From Microbispora siamensis (GTDB taxonomy: Bacteria; Actinomycetota; Actinomycetes; Streptosporangiales; Streptosporangiaceae): DNA of 64,000 nt. The translations under genes were made by a program, and so were the position numbers. Each line of letters begins with the position of its first letter. Position 1 is the first letter of the stretch. Positions 1 through 6,676 of this stretch are shown one piece after another. The stretch spans positions 62,001-126,000 of the forward strand of contig NZ_BOOF01000004.1 of assembly GCF_016863095.1 (NCBI RefSeq), read 5' to 3'. The notes under the pieces are model-generated. The model saw only the letters and a program-made list of their open reading frames with translations. It had not been told where the DNA came from and made no database searches.

Positions 1-652
1 CGCGCAGGCCGGTGGCCACCTCGGCCTCGTCGAGGTTGCCGACCGCGACCGTCACGTGTTCGAGCGCCTCGCGCACATGCCGCCGGGCCGTACGCGGGTC
101 GGGCCAGAACATCGGCCGGTAGTCGAGGTCGAGCACGGTGTGCGGGGCGCGTCCCCGGGCCTTCAGCGCCGTCAGGTGCGCGCCGCGCGACGGCTCGTCC
201 GACAGGCCCGTCACGGTCGTCCACAGCAGCGCGGTGCCGGTGACGGCGGCCAGGTCGAGCTCGGCGGGGAGGATCTCCAGGTCGGGCGCCTTGGGCCAGC
301 GGTAGAAGAACAGCGGGAAGTCCTCCGGCGGCCGGATCTCGCAGAACGTCACGGGGGTCGGCAGGCCGGGCACCGCGGTGACGTAGCGGTCGTCCACGCC
401 GTACTCGCGCAGCGCGTCGTGCACGAACCGCCCGAACGGGTCGGCGCCGGTGCGGGTGATCACGGCGGCGCGGCGGCCCAGGCGGGCGGCGGCCACGGCC
501 ACGTTGGTCGGGCTGCCGCCCAGGTATTTGCCGAAGGTCGTCACCTGCCGCAGGGAGACCCCGACCTCCAGCGGGTAGAGGTCGACCCCGACCCGCCCCA
601 TGGTCAGCACCTCCGGCGCGGCCGCCGCGGTGTCTGCTTCAGTGCCGGTCAC
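1..652 (-). CDS. iolC: 5-dehydro-2-deoxygluconokinase (IolC-type PfkB kinase), C-terminus outside window
   Basis: PfkB/ribokinase-family sugar kinase of which only about the first 217 residues are present; the gene runs off the left edge. IolC phosphorylates 2-deoxy-5-keto-D-gluconate in cytoplasmic myo-inositol breakdown. Visible family marks are the first strand TMGRVGVDLYPLEVG, the substrate loop GKYLGGSPTNVAVAAARLG and, further on, PEDFPLFFYRWP, which fits IolC better than ribokinase. The GAGD anion hole lies beyond the edge and cannot be checked. The GTG start at 652 overlaps the stop of the preceding isomerase gene by four bases (GTGA), so the two are probably translationally coupled. 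The IolC assignment is inferred from motif and neighbours; a related PfkB sugar kinase remains possible. Confidence 0.85.
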   Translation of the reverse strand, partial: MTGTEADTAAAAPEVLTMGRVGVDLYPLEVGVSLRQVTTFGKYLGGSPTNVAVAAARLGRRAAVITRTGADPFGRFVHDALREYGVDDRYVTAVPGLPTPVTFCEIRPPEDFPLFFYRWPKAPDLEILPAELDLAAVTGTALLWTTVTGLSDEPSRGAHLTALKARGRAPHTVLDLDYRPMFWPDPRTARRHVREALEHVTVAVGNLDEAEVATGLR

Positions 653-1500
653 GCGTCCTCCGGGGAGGCCAGGCCCGTGAGGTAGGCTAGGCTCGCGCGC
701 ACGTCCTCCACGGGATCGGCGTCGGCCGACGTGAGGATCACGTCCTGCTCCATGACATACCAGCCGGTGTACCCGGCGGCCGTCAGACCGGAGACGATGC
801 CCGCCACGTCCACATCGCCGCGGCCGAGCGGCCGGTACATCCCGGCCCGCACCGCGTCGGTGTAGGTGAGCTCGCCCGCCCTGACCCGCCCGGCGAGGCC
901 GGCGTCGACGTCCTTGAGGTGCGCGTGGGCGATCCGCTCGGGGGCCTTCCTGACGACGTCCAGCGGGTCGGCGCCGCCGGCCAGCAGGTGCCCGGTGTCC
1001 AGGCAGAGGGAGACGGCCGAGCCTTCCAGGACCCGCTCCACCTCCTCGCCGGTCTCGACCAGGGTGCCCACGTGGGGGTGCAGGGTGACCAGGTGGGAGA
1101 TCTCCCCGTCGATCCGGTCGAGGTTGGACAGGAGCGTCCGCCAGCCCTCGTCGTCCAGGGCGGGGCGTCCGTCGTAGCCGTCCACCCCGGTCGCGGCGGC
1201 CAGCACGACCACCGCGTCCGCCTCGAAGGCGCCCACCGTGTCCCGCAGGGCGGGCAGCGGGTCGTGCGCCGGGTCGTGCAGGACGACCGGGACGAAGCCG
1301 CCGATCGCACGCAGGCCGTAGCCGTCGAGCAGGGCGGCGCGGCGGTCCGGCTCCGGCGGCAGGAACCCGTCGGGGCCCAGCTCGGTGGCGGTCAGCCCGA
1401 GCGCGGCCATCTCGGCCAGCACGCGCTCCGGGGTGAGCTGGTGGCCCCAGCCGGGCACCTCGCAGACCCCCCAGGAGATGGGGGCGGCGGCGATCCTCAC
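649..1500 (-). CDS. sugar phosphate isomerase/epimerase (IolE/IolH-like TIM barrel)
   Basis: A 283-residue AP-endonuclease-2-type TIM barrel (xylose isomerase-like). The N-terminus RIAAAPISWGVCEVPGWG is typical of inosose dehydratase-like proteins (IolE) of actinomycetes, which dehydrate 2-keto-myo-inositol. Probable metal ligands are the Glu of TATELGPDG, the Asp/His of CLDTGHLL, the His of AHAHLKDVD and the Glu near VMEQDVI. It starts with GTG at 1500, sharing a GTGA overlap with the stop of iolG upstream, and its own stop overlaps the start of iolC. It is therefore the middle gene of a coupled iolG-isomerase-iolC unit. Whether it is the dehydratase (IolE) or the IolH-type isomerase cannot be settled from sequence alone. 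Confidence 0.8.
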   Translation of the reverse strand: MRIAAAPISWGVCEVPGWGHQLTPERVLAEMAALGLTATELGPDGFLPPEPDRRAALLDGYGLRAIGGFVPVVLHDPAHDPLPALRDTVGAFEADAVVVLAAATGVDGYDGRPALDDEGWRTLLSNLDRIDGEISHLVTLHPHVGTLVETGEEVERVLEGSAVSLCLDTGHLLAGGADPLDVVRKAPERIAHAHLKDVDAGLAGRVRAGELTYTDAVRAGMYRPLGRGDVDVAGIVSGLTAAGYTGWYVMEQDVILTSADADPVEDVRASLAYLTGLASPEDA

Positions 1501-2468
1501 TTGGTCACCTCCACCACGCGGACGGGACGGTCGGTCCGGCGGGACAGGTCCGCCGCCTCGGCCACGTACAGCGCGGCCAGGGCGTCGCGGACCGTGCAGG
1601 GGCTCTCCCGCTCGCCCCGCGCCGCCTCCAGGAAGGCGGTCATCTCCGCGACGTACGCCTCCTCGAACCTGGCCTGGAAGTCCGGCCAGGGGTCGCCGTC
1701 CGGCGCGAAGCCCTCGGCCGAGCGCAGCGGGGTGCGCCCGCCGAGCCCCGCCGCCCAGGCGCCGCGGGTGCCGGCCAGCTCCATCCGCACGTCGTAGCCC
1801 GCGCCGTTGTAACGCGAGCCCTGCAGGGTGGCCAGCGTGCCGTCGTCCATCGTCAGGATCGCGGCGCTGGTGTCCACGTCGCCCGCCTCGGCGAAGTACT
1901 GCTCGCCGCGGTTGGCGCCGGTCGCGTAGACCGTGTCCACCTCGCGCCCGGTGACCCAGCGCAGGATGTCGAAGTCGTGGATGTGGCAGTCGCGGAAGAT
2001 GCCGCCGGACAACGGGATGTAGCCGGCGGGCGGAGGCGCGGGATCGGCGGTCATCAGGTGGACGCGGTGCAGCACACCCAGATCGCCGGAGCGCAGCGCG
2101 TCGCGGGCGGCCAGGTAGCCCGCGTCGAAGCGGCGCTGGAAGCCGATGTGCACGACGGCGCCAGTGCGCTCGACGGTCTCGGCGACCCGCAGCGTCTCCT
2201 CCACCGTGGGCGCCGCCGGCTTCTCGCAGAACGCCGGGACGCCCAGCTCACAGGCGCGTTCGAGTGCCTCCGCGTGGGTGGACGTCGGGGTCGCGATCAC
2301 CACCGCGTCCGCCTCGAAGGGGTCGCCGACCGTCGCGGAGAAGCGTGCCGCCACCTCCTCCGCCCGGCTGCGGTCCACGTCGGAGACCACCAGTTCGTCC
2401 GCGAGACCGGCAAGGGTGGCGGCATGGAAAACGCCTATGCGGCCAAGGCCCAGCAAACCCACACGCAT
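1497..2468 (-). CDS. iolG: inositol 2-dehydrogenase-like Gfo/Idh/MocA oxidoreductase
   Basis: A 323-residue cytoplasmic NAD-dependent dehydrogenase of the Gfo/Idh/MocA family. The Rossmann motif GLLGLGRIGVFHA is at the N-terminus, the CEKPAA lysine motif is near residue 100, and the catalytic His/Asp pair is probably in CHIHDFDILRWVTG. Expected reaction is oxidation of myo-inositol to 2-keto-myo-inositol, the first step of the pathway continued by the two genes downstream. ATG at 2468 has a good ribosome site (GAGGAG, seven bases upstream). A sigma-70-like promoter and a TGTC-NN-GACA palindrome lie in front of it, after the GntR gene. The inositol specificity rests on context; scyllo-inositol or another polyol is possible. 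Confidence 0.85.
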   Translation of the reverse strand: MRVGLLGLGRIGVFHAATLAGLADELVVSDVDRSRAEEVAARFSATVGDPFEADAVVIATPTSTHAEALERACELGVPAFCEKPAAPTVEETLRVAETVERTGAVVHIGFQRRFDAGYLAARDALRSGDLGVLHRVHLMTADPAPPPAGYIPLSGGIFRDCHIHDFDILRWVTGREVDTVYATGANRGEQYFAEAGDVDTSAAILTMDDGTLATLQGSRYNGAGYDVRMELAGTRGAWAAGLGGRTPLRSAEGFAPDGDPWPDFQARFEEAYVAEMTAFLEAARGERESPCTVRDALAALYVAEAADLSRRTDRPVRVVEVTK

Positions 2469-2496
2469 GTGTCAGCTCCTCGTCCAGGGGCCTCCA

Positions 2497-2525
2497 GTTC
2501 TAGATGAGCGGAAGGTAAAGGTCAA
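2497..2525 (-). promoter_or_regulatory. predicted iolG promoter (-35 TTGACC, -10 TAGAAC)
   Basis: On the minus strand TTGACC (2525-2520) is followed after a 17-base spacer by TAGAAC (2502-2497), about 30 bases before the iolG start. Spacing is ideal for a housekeeping sigma factor; the -10 is an imperfect TANNNT. The palindrome at 2531-2540 sits just upstream of the -35 box. It implies that iolG-iolE-like-iolC can be transcribed separately from gntR. Confidence 0.5.
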
Positions 2526-2530
2526 GAGTT

Positions 2531-2540
2531 TGTCCTGACA
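2531..2540. promoter_or_regulatory. operator-like palindrome TGTC-CT-GACA upstream of iolG
   Basis: Perfect inverted repeat TGTC/GACA with a two-base spacer, immediately upstream of the predicted iolG -35 box. The same pattern occurs at 3412-3421 and 6111-6120, with a one-mismatch copy at 3347-3356. Binding by the adjacent GntR regulator is inferred. Confidence 0.5.
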
Positions 2541-2543
2541 TTC

Positions 2544-2559
2544 GGATGAACTATCATCC
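2544..2559. repeat. inverted repeat GGATGA-ACTA-TCATCC between gntR and iolG
   Basis: A perfect six-base inverted repeat with a four-base loop, between the stop of the GntR gene and the iolG promoter. It lacks the GC-rich stem of an intrinsic terminator, so a second regulator site or weak attenuator is as likely. Confidence 0.4.
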
Positions 2560-2577
2560 CGATGAGAAAAGCGTGAC

Positions 2578-3321
2578 TCAGCGCTCGACGAGCGTGACCT
2601 CGAGGGAATAGTGCGAGGCCCGGTACACGTGCGAGCCGTGCTCGACCGCCCGGCCCTGGTCGTCGTAGGTCGTGCGGACCATCGTGAGCAGCGGGCAGCC
2701 GCGCCGCTCCTCCAGCAACCGGGCCTCCGCCGGGGTGGCGGCGCGGGCGCCGATGCGCTGGTGCGCCACCCGCATCCGGATGCCGGTCTGGCGGAGCATC
2801 TCGTAGAGCCCGCGCTCCATCAGCGACTCGGCCGTCAGCGGGGCCAGCCCGACCGGCAGCCAGTTGTGCAGCAGGGCGAGCGGCTCTCCCATGGCGTACC
2901 TGATCCGCTCCAGCCGCAGCACCTCCGTGCCCGGTTCGACGCCGAGGGCCGCGGCGACCTCCTCCTCGACCGGTACGGTGTCCAGGGACAGCACCCGGGT
3001 CTCCGGCTCCTGTCCGGCCCTGCGGAGGTCGTCGTACAGGCTGGTGAGCTCGACCGCGCGCTTCACCTGGCCGTGCACGACCTGGGTGCCGACGCCGCGT
3101 TTGCGGACGACCAGGCCCTTGTCCACGAGGAACTGGATCGCCTGGCGGATGGTGGGGCGGGAGAGGCCGAGTTGCTCGGCGAGCTGGATCTCGTTGTCCA
3201 GCCGGGAGCCGGGGGGCAGCTTGCCGGCCTGGATGGCCTCCGTGATCCGCTCGGCCACCTGGAAGTAGAGGGGCACGGGGCTCGACCTGTCGAGGTCGAT
3301 GTCCAATCTGGTGACTGTCAC
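2578..3321 (-). CDS. GntR-family (HutC subfamily) transcriptional regulator
   Basis: A 247-residue one-component regulator. Residues about 10-75 form the winged helix (VPLYFQVAERITEAIQ through LGLSRPTIRQAIQFL to GVGTQVV); the rest is a UTRA/HutC effector domain ending near SHYSLEVTLVER. I place the start at the GTG at 3321, giving the usual N-terminus for this subfamily. A TACCGT -10-like hexamer (3333-3328) lies six bases upstream and no ribosome site is visible, so the message may be leaderless. The gene is transcribed toward the iol genes and lies between them and the divergent binding-lipoprotein gene, so it is probably the repressor of this locus with an inositol-derived effector (inferred). 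Confidence 0.85.
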   Translation of the reverse strand: MTVTRLDIDLDRSSPVPLYFQVAERITEAIQAGKLPPGSRLDNEIQLAEQLGLSRPTIRQAIQFLVDKGLVVRKRGVGTQVVHGQVKRAVELTSLYDDLRRAGQEPETRVLSLDTVPVEEEVAAALGVEPGTEVLRLERIRYAMGEPLALLHNWLPVGLAPLTAESLMERGLYEMLRQTGIRMRVAHQRIGARAATPAEARLLEERRGCPLLTMVRTTYDDQGRAVEHGSHVYRASHYSLEVTLVER

Positions 3322-3346
3322 GACTCGACGGTAGCTGACATCAGAA

Positions 3347-3356
3347 TGTCTTGACC
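3347..3356. promoter_or_regulatory. imperfect operator TGTC-TT-GACC upstream of gntR
   Basis: One-mismatch copy of the TGTC-NN-GACA palindrome, lying 26-35 bases upstream of the proposed leaderless start of the GntR gene, that is over its -35 region. This position fits autoregulation. Confidence 0.4.
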
Positions 3357-3411
3357 AATGCCGCCGTGGCCCGATTAACGAGAGATGTCCAGTTCGCAAC
3401 GGCGGTCATTA

Positions 3412-3421
3412 TGTCTTGACA
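3412..3421. promoter_or_regulatory. operator-like palindrome TGTC-TT-GACA with embedded -35 box
   Basis: Perfect TGTC/GACA palindrome whose right half is part of a consensus TTGACA (3416-3421), about 100 bases before the lipoprotein gene. No good -10 follows at the standard distance (best is CATCGT near 3440), so the promoter call is weak, but the palindrome is identical in form to the one before iolG. Confidence 0.45.
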
Positions 3422-3522
3422 AACTATTCACGTGACGTTCATCGTGGAGCACACCGCGGCGCCGGATCGGGGCTCTGGGCGGCGCCCGACGACCCCCGAG
3501 AGGCAAGAGGAGTGACGCCACC

Positions 3523-4695
3523 TTGAGGCGTACCCGGAAGATCGTTCCCCTGGCACTGCTCGCGCTCGCCGTCGCCGCCTGCGCGCCCTCCACCGGCCCG
3601 GACGCGCCGTCCTCCGCGACGAGCGCAGAGCAGCCGCTGCCCGGCCCCTCGATCGACGCGTCCCTCGACCTGGACGCGCTGGTCGCCGCCGCGAAGAAGG
3701 AGGGCGGCCTGCTCGTCTACGACTCCAGCGGCGACATCGAAGAGGTGGCCAAGGCCTTCACCGCCAAGTACGGCATCCCCATGGAGGGGGTGAAGTCCGA
3801 CACCCCGCAGACCGCCGAGAAGATGACGAGGGAGCACGCGGCCGGCAACGTCACCATCGACGCGGCCATGTACGAGGACGGCGGGGTGCTGGTCGGCCAG
3901 CTCATCCCGCAGGGCGTCGCCCGGACGTGGGTGCCCGCCGACCTGAAGGACCAGATCCCGGCGGAGAACCAGAACCCGCTGCTCGCGCTGTCGAAGGCCA
4001 CGGTCTTCGCGTACAACACCAAGCTCTCGCCCGGCGGATGCCCGATCAAGAACGTGTGGGACCTGACCGAGCCGGAGTGGGCGGGCAAGCTCGTCATGCA
4101 GGACCCGCTCGGCAAGCCGACCGTGCTGTCGTTCTTCACCCAGCTCGACGCGCACGGCAACCAGGCGCTGGAGCAGGCCTACCAGGCGAAGTACGGCAAG
4201 CCGCTGCAGACCCAGGAGAAGAGCGCCGCCTACGAGTGGGTCAAGCGGATCTCGGCCAACAAGCCCGTGCTGACCGGCTCCGACGAGGACATCTCGGCGG
4301 CGGTGGGCGCGCCGAACGCCACCGACAAGAAGATCGGCTTCATGTCGATCTCGAAGTTCCGCAACAACGAGGACAAGGGATACGCGCAGGCGACCTGCGA
4401 GGGGATGGCGCCCTTCGTGGGCTTCAGCTACCCCAAGTACGTCGCGATCGCCGCCAAGAGCAAGCACCCCAACGCGGCCAAGCTGTACGTCCACTTCATC
4501 ATGACCGAGGAGGGCGTGAAGCACGAGATCGGCGAGGGCGGCGTCTCCGGCAACAGCACGGTGAAGCCGCTGGTCACCCCGGCCGGCCTGAGCGACTGGA
4601 AGGGCCAGCTCTTCCACACCGACCCCGCGGGGCTGCTCGGCGACCTGCGCAACCGGCAGACGGTCTCGGACTTCTGGCGCGTCAACCACGGCTGA
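3523..4695 (+). CDS. ABC-transporter solute-binding lipoprotein (Fe3+/sugar-phosphate AfuA type), orphan
   Basis: A 390-residue secreted lipoprotein: basic N-terminus, hydrophobic stretch and lipobox AVAAC near residue 20, then a class-II periplasmic-binding-protein fold of the Fe3+/AfuA type (KEGGLLVYDSSG, later NVWDLTEPEWAGKLVMQDP). TTG at 3523 is chosen because it gives the complete signal peptide and follows a GAGGAG ribosome site. Family members bind ferric ions, but relatives bind sugar phosphates or phosphonates. No permease or ATPase gene is next to it here, so it must work with a transporter encoded elsewhere. Lying between inositol catabolism and a phytase, and downstream of a palindrome shared with iolG, it is a candidate inositol-phosphate binding protein (inference). 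Confidence 0.85.
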   Translation: MRRTRKIVPLALLALAVAACAPSTGPDAPSSATSAEQPLPGPSIDASLDLDALVAAAKKEGGLLVYDSSGDIEEVAKAFTAKYGIPMEGVKSDTPQTAEKMTREHAAGNVTIDAAMYEDGGVLVGQLIPQGVARTWVPADLKDQIPAENQNPLLALSKATVFAYNTKLSPGGCPIKNVWDLTEPEWAGKLVMQDPLGKPTVLSFFTQLDAHGNQALEQAYQAKYGKPLQTQEKSAAYEWVKRISANKPVLTGSDEDISAAVGAPNATDKKIGFMSISKFRNNEDKGYAQATCEGMAPFVGFSYPKYVAIAAKSKHPNAAKLYVHFIMTEEGVKHEIGEGGVSGNSTVKPLVTPAGLSDWKGQLFHTDPAGLLGDLRNRQTVSDFWRVNHG

Positions 4696-4710
4696 CCCGG
4701 TGAACGGAAC

Positions 4711-4734
4711 GGCCCCCGGGAACCCCCGGGGGCC
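4711..4734. terminator. bidirectional hairpin between convergent genes
   Basis: GC-rich inverted repeat GGCCCCCGGG / CCCCGGGGGCC with a short loop, between the stop of the lipoprotein gene (4695) and the convergent phytase stop (4760). It has a short T-containing tail on the plus strand. It probably terminates both transcripts. Confidence 0.7.
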
Positions 4735-4759
4735 TTCTGATGTGTCCGCTGTGTCCGCG

Positions 4760-6034
4760 TCAGCCGCGCGGGTCCCAGCCGTCGGTGTCCACGTCAAGGC
4801 CGAGCTTGTCCGCGATGTCGTCCCACTTCGTGAACTTGAAGTTCGTGATCTCCCGGTCGGGCTCGGCGGGGGTGTTCTCCCCGTCGTGCGCGACGAACAG
4901 GCCCTCGTCGAAGTCGCCCAGCGGGACGTTCAGCACGGTCGAGCCGTCGCTGTGCTCGACGCCGTCGCGGCCGTTCTTCTCGCCCACGCGGAACTGGCCG
5001 AGGTAGGCGTTGGACCCCTCCCTGCGGTAGACGGCGAAGGTGCTGTCGCCCTGGCTGGAGGCCAGCAGGTAGCCCTTGCCGTCCTCGCGGTAGTAGATCG
5101 TCAGGCCCTCGGCGTCCGCCGCCAGGTGTTTGCCGCCGTAACCGGGATCGGCGCCGGGCGTGCACTCGTCGGTCGCGGCGTCGTACGTGCCGGGCACGCC
5201 GAACTCCTTGGTCTTGTCCACCAGCACCGGAGTACCGGTGAGGTCGGCCCGGATCCGCCAGATGCCGACGTCCTCCTGGGCGGCGTAGAGCACGTCCTTC
5301 TCCTGGTCCACGACCATGCCCTCGACCTGCGGCTGCACTCCGGGCTCGTCGCACGGGGCCCAGGTCTGGCCGTTGGGCAGGGCGAACGACGCGGGCAGGT
5401 CGAGCGTCCTGACGAGCTGGTAGCCGACCTTCCCGCCCGGCTTGGGCAGCAGCTTCACCAGCCCGACCGAGGTCCGGTGCCGCCGGCTGACCAGCGCGTA
5501 CGTCCCGGTGGAGTCCGTCCAGGTGGCCAGGCCGTACGCCGTCTCCTTGTCGTTGACCTGCTCCTGCGTGGAGTTGAAGACGAACGGCGCGGCCGGGTCG
5601 GTCACGTCCGTGAGCCGGCCGTGGGAGATGGCGTAGATCCTGAGTTGGTCGCGGCCCCGGTCGGAGACCACCGCGAGGTCCCGGCCGCCGAAACCGTAGG
5701 CCACGTCGACGTTGTTGAACCTGCCGACCTCGTCGTCGGGGCCCGGCGCGGCGGGCGCGGGCAGGTGCTGGACCTCCCGCCCGTCGAGGTCGTAGACGAA
5801 GAGCCCGGCCTGCTTGGCGGTGCCGATCACCACGCTGTCGTCCGAGTCGTGGGGGTCCACCCAGATGGCGGGGTCGTCGCCGTTGGCGTTGCCGCCGGCC
5901 TCGTCGTCGTACAGGGCGGGGGTCTCCACCTGCGGGTACACGGTGGCGACGCCGCTGCTCGACGCGGGGACCGCCGCCCCGCCTATCAGGGAGATCGTCA
6001 GGGTGGCAAGGAACAGCCCGGACAGGGGACGCAT
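4760..6034 (-). CDS. secreted beta-propeller phytase
   Basis: A 424-residue exported enzyme. Residues 1 to about 30 are a signal peptide (MRPLSGLFLATLTISLIGG, Ala-rich cleavage region). The mature part shows beta-propeller phytase marks: NGDDPAIWVDPHDSDDS, GLFVYDLDGREVQ, GRFNNVDVAYGF, PQVEGMVVDQEKDVLYAAQEDVG and AEGLTIYYRED, the acidic residues binding Ca2+. The family hydrolyses myo-inositol hexakisphosphate to lower inositol phosphates outside the cell. ATG at 6034 is preferred over the upstream in-frame codon because it starts the signal peptide and follows GAGGAGG four bases upstream. It sits 1.3 kb from the iol genes, and a TGTCATGACA palindrome lies 77 bases upstream of its start. Confidence 0.92.
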   Translation of the reverse strand: MRPLSGLFLATLTISLIGGAAVPASSSGVATVYPQVETPALYDDEAGGNANGDDPAIWVDPHDSDDSVVIGTAKQAGLFVYDLDGREVQHLPAPAAPGPDDEVGRFNNVDVAYGFGGRDLAVVSDRGRDQLRIYAISHGRLTDVTDPAAPFVFNSTQEQVNDKETAYGLATWTDSTGTYALVSRRHRTSVGLVKLLPKPGGKVGYQLVRTLDLPASFALPNGQTWAPCDEPGVQPQVEGMVVDQEKDVLYAAQEDVGIWRIRADLTGTPVLVDKTKEFGVPGTYDAATDECTPGADPGYGGKHLAADAEGLTIYYREDGKGYLLASSQGDSTFAVYRREGSNAYLGQFRVGEKNGRDGVEHSDGSTVLNVPLGDFDEGLFVAHDGENTPAEPDREITNFKFTKWDDIADKLGLDVDTDGWDPRG

Positions 6035-6110
6035 CGCGCCTCCTCGGTTGGGGGATGATGTCGCCTCGACCGTAATGACCAATTAACACCAATGCAATAG
6101 GTCATCCTTA

Positions 6111-6120
6111 TGTCATGACA
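6111..6120. promoter_or_regulatory. operator-like palindrome TGTC-AT-GACA between phytase and flavin reductase
   Basis: Perfect TGTC/GACA palindrome in an AT-rich stretch, almost midway (about 76 bases from each start) between the divergent phytase and flavin reductase genes. It is the third perfect copy of the motif found near iolG and the binding-lipoprotein gene. Confidence 0.45.
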
Positions 6121-6196
6121 TATTCACCAGAACTTCGGTTGCGCGTCCTGGACCCTCGATGGCACAGTCGCACACCGGAGGGGAAGGAGCGCGGAC

Positions 6197-6676
6197 GTGG
6201 GACTGTTCACCGAGGCCATGGGGCAGGTGGCCGCGGGCGTGGCGGTGGTGACGGTCAAGGACGACCGCGACGACCTGGGCACGACGGTCGCGACCCTGAT
6301 GTCGGTGTCGCTCGACCCGCCGCTCGTGCTGATCAGCCTCGACTCGGCCGGATACCTCGCCGAGGTGCTGCTGCGCAGGGACCGGTGGGCCGCGAGCGTC
6401 CTCGCGGACGGCCAGCAGACGGTCGCCTCCAGGTTCGCCACGGCCGGACGGCCGGGTGCCCGGCTCCTGCTGGCCGGGGTCGCCCATCATCGCGGCGCGC
6501 ACAGCGAGGCGCTGGTCGTGGAGCGTGGGGTGGCGGCGATCGAGGCCGAGACGACGCAGGTCGTCCCGGCCGGCGATCACACGCTGTTCATCGGGGAGGT
6601 CCTCGGCGTCGACTACGTCGACGCGTCGAAGGCCCCGCTCGTACGGCTGCGCTCCCGCTACCGTCCGGTCATCTGA
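6197..6676 (+). CDS. flavin reductase family protein (FMN-binding split barrel)
   Basis: A 159-residue FMN-binding split-barrel protein of the HpaC/RutF type, which uses NAD(P)H to reduce flavin for a partner monooxygenase. The pattern VAAGVAVVTVKDD ... TTVATLMSVSLDPPLVLISLD is the family N-terminus, followed by the conserved region around RFATAGRPGARLL. GTG at 6197 follows a GGGGAAGGAG ribosome site. No monooxygenase gene lies beside it, so its partner is not known. It is divergent from the phytase gene and overlaps the convergent sppA gene by eight bases. Role in the phytate/inositol locus is uncertain. Confidence 0.85.
   Translation: MGLFTEAMGQVAAGVAVVTVKDDRDDLGTTVATLMSVSLDPPLVLISLDSAGYLAEVLLRRDRWAASVLADGQQTVASRFATAGRPGARLLLAGVAHHRGAHSEALVVERGVAAIEAETTQVVPAGDHTLFIGEVLGVDYVDASKAPLVRLRSRYRPVI

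Noticed and set aside
649-2468. Four-base gene overlaps in the iol genes as frameshift errors
   Set aside because: Each overlap is a proper GTGA stop/start with a complete protein either side, a normal coupling pattern also seen at treS/pep2 and the kinases.
4711-4734. Hairpin as a riboswitch
   Set aside because: It lies between two convergent stop codons with a simple GC stem; terminator is the simpler reading.
6036-6196. Frame reading upstream of the flavin reductase as a longer protein
   Set aside because: This part is AT-rich promoter sequence with a palindrome; GTG at 6197 has a ribosome site and starts the domain.
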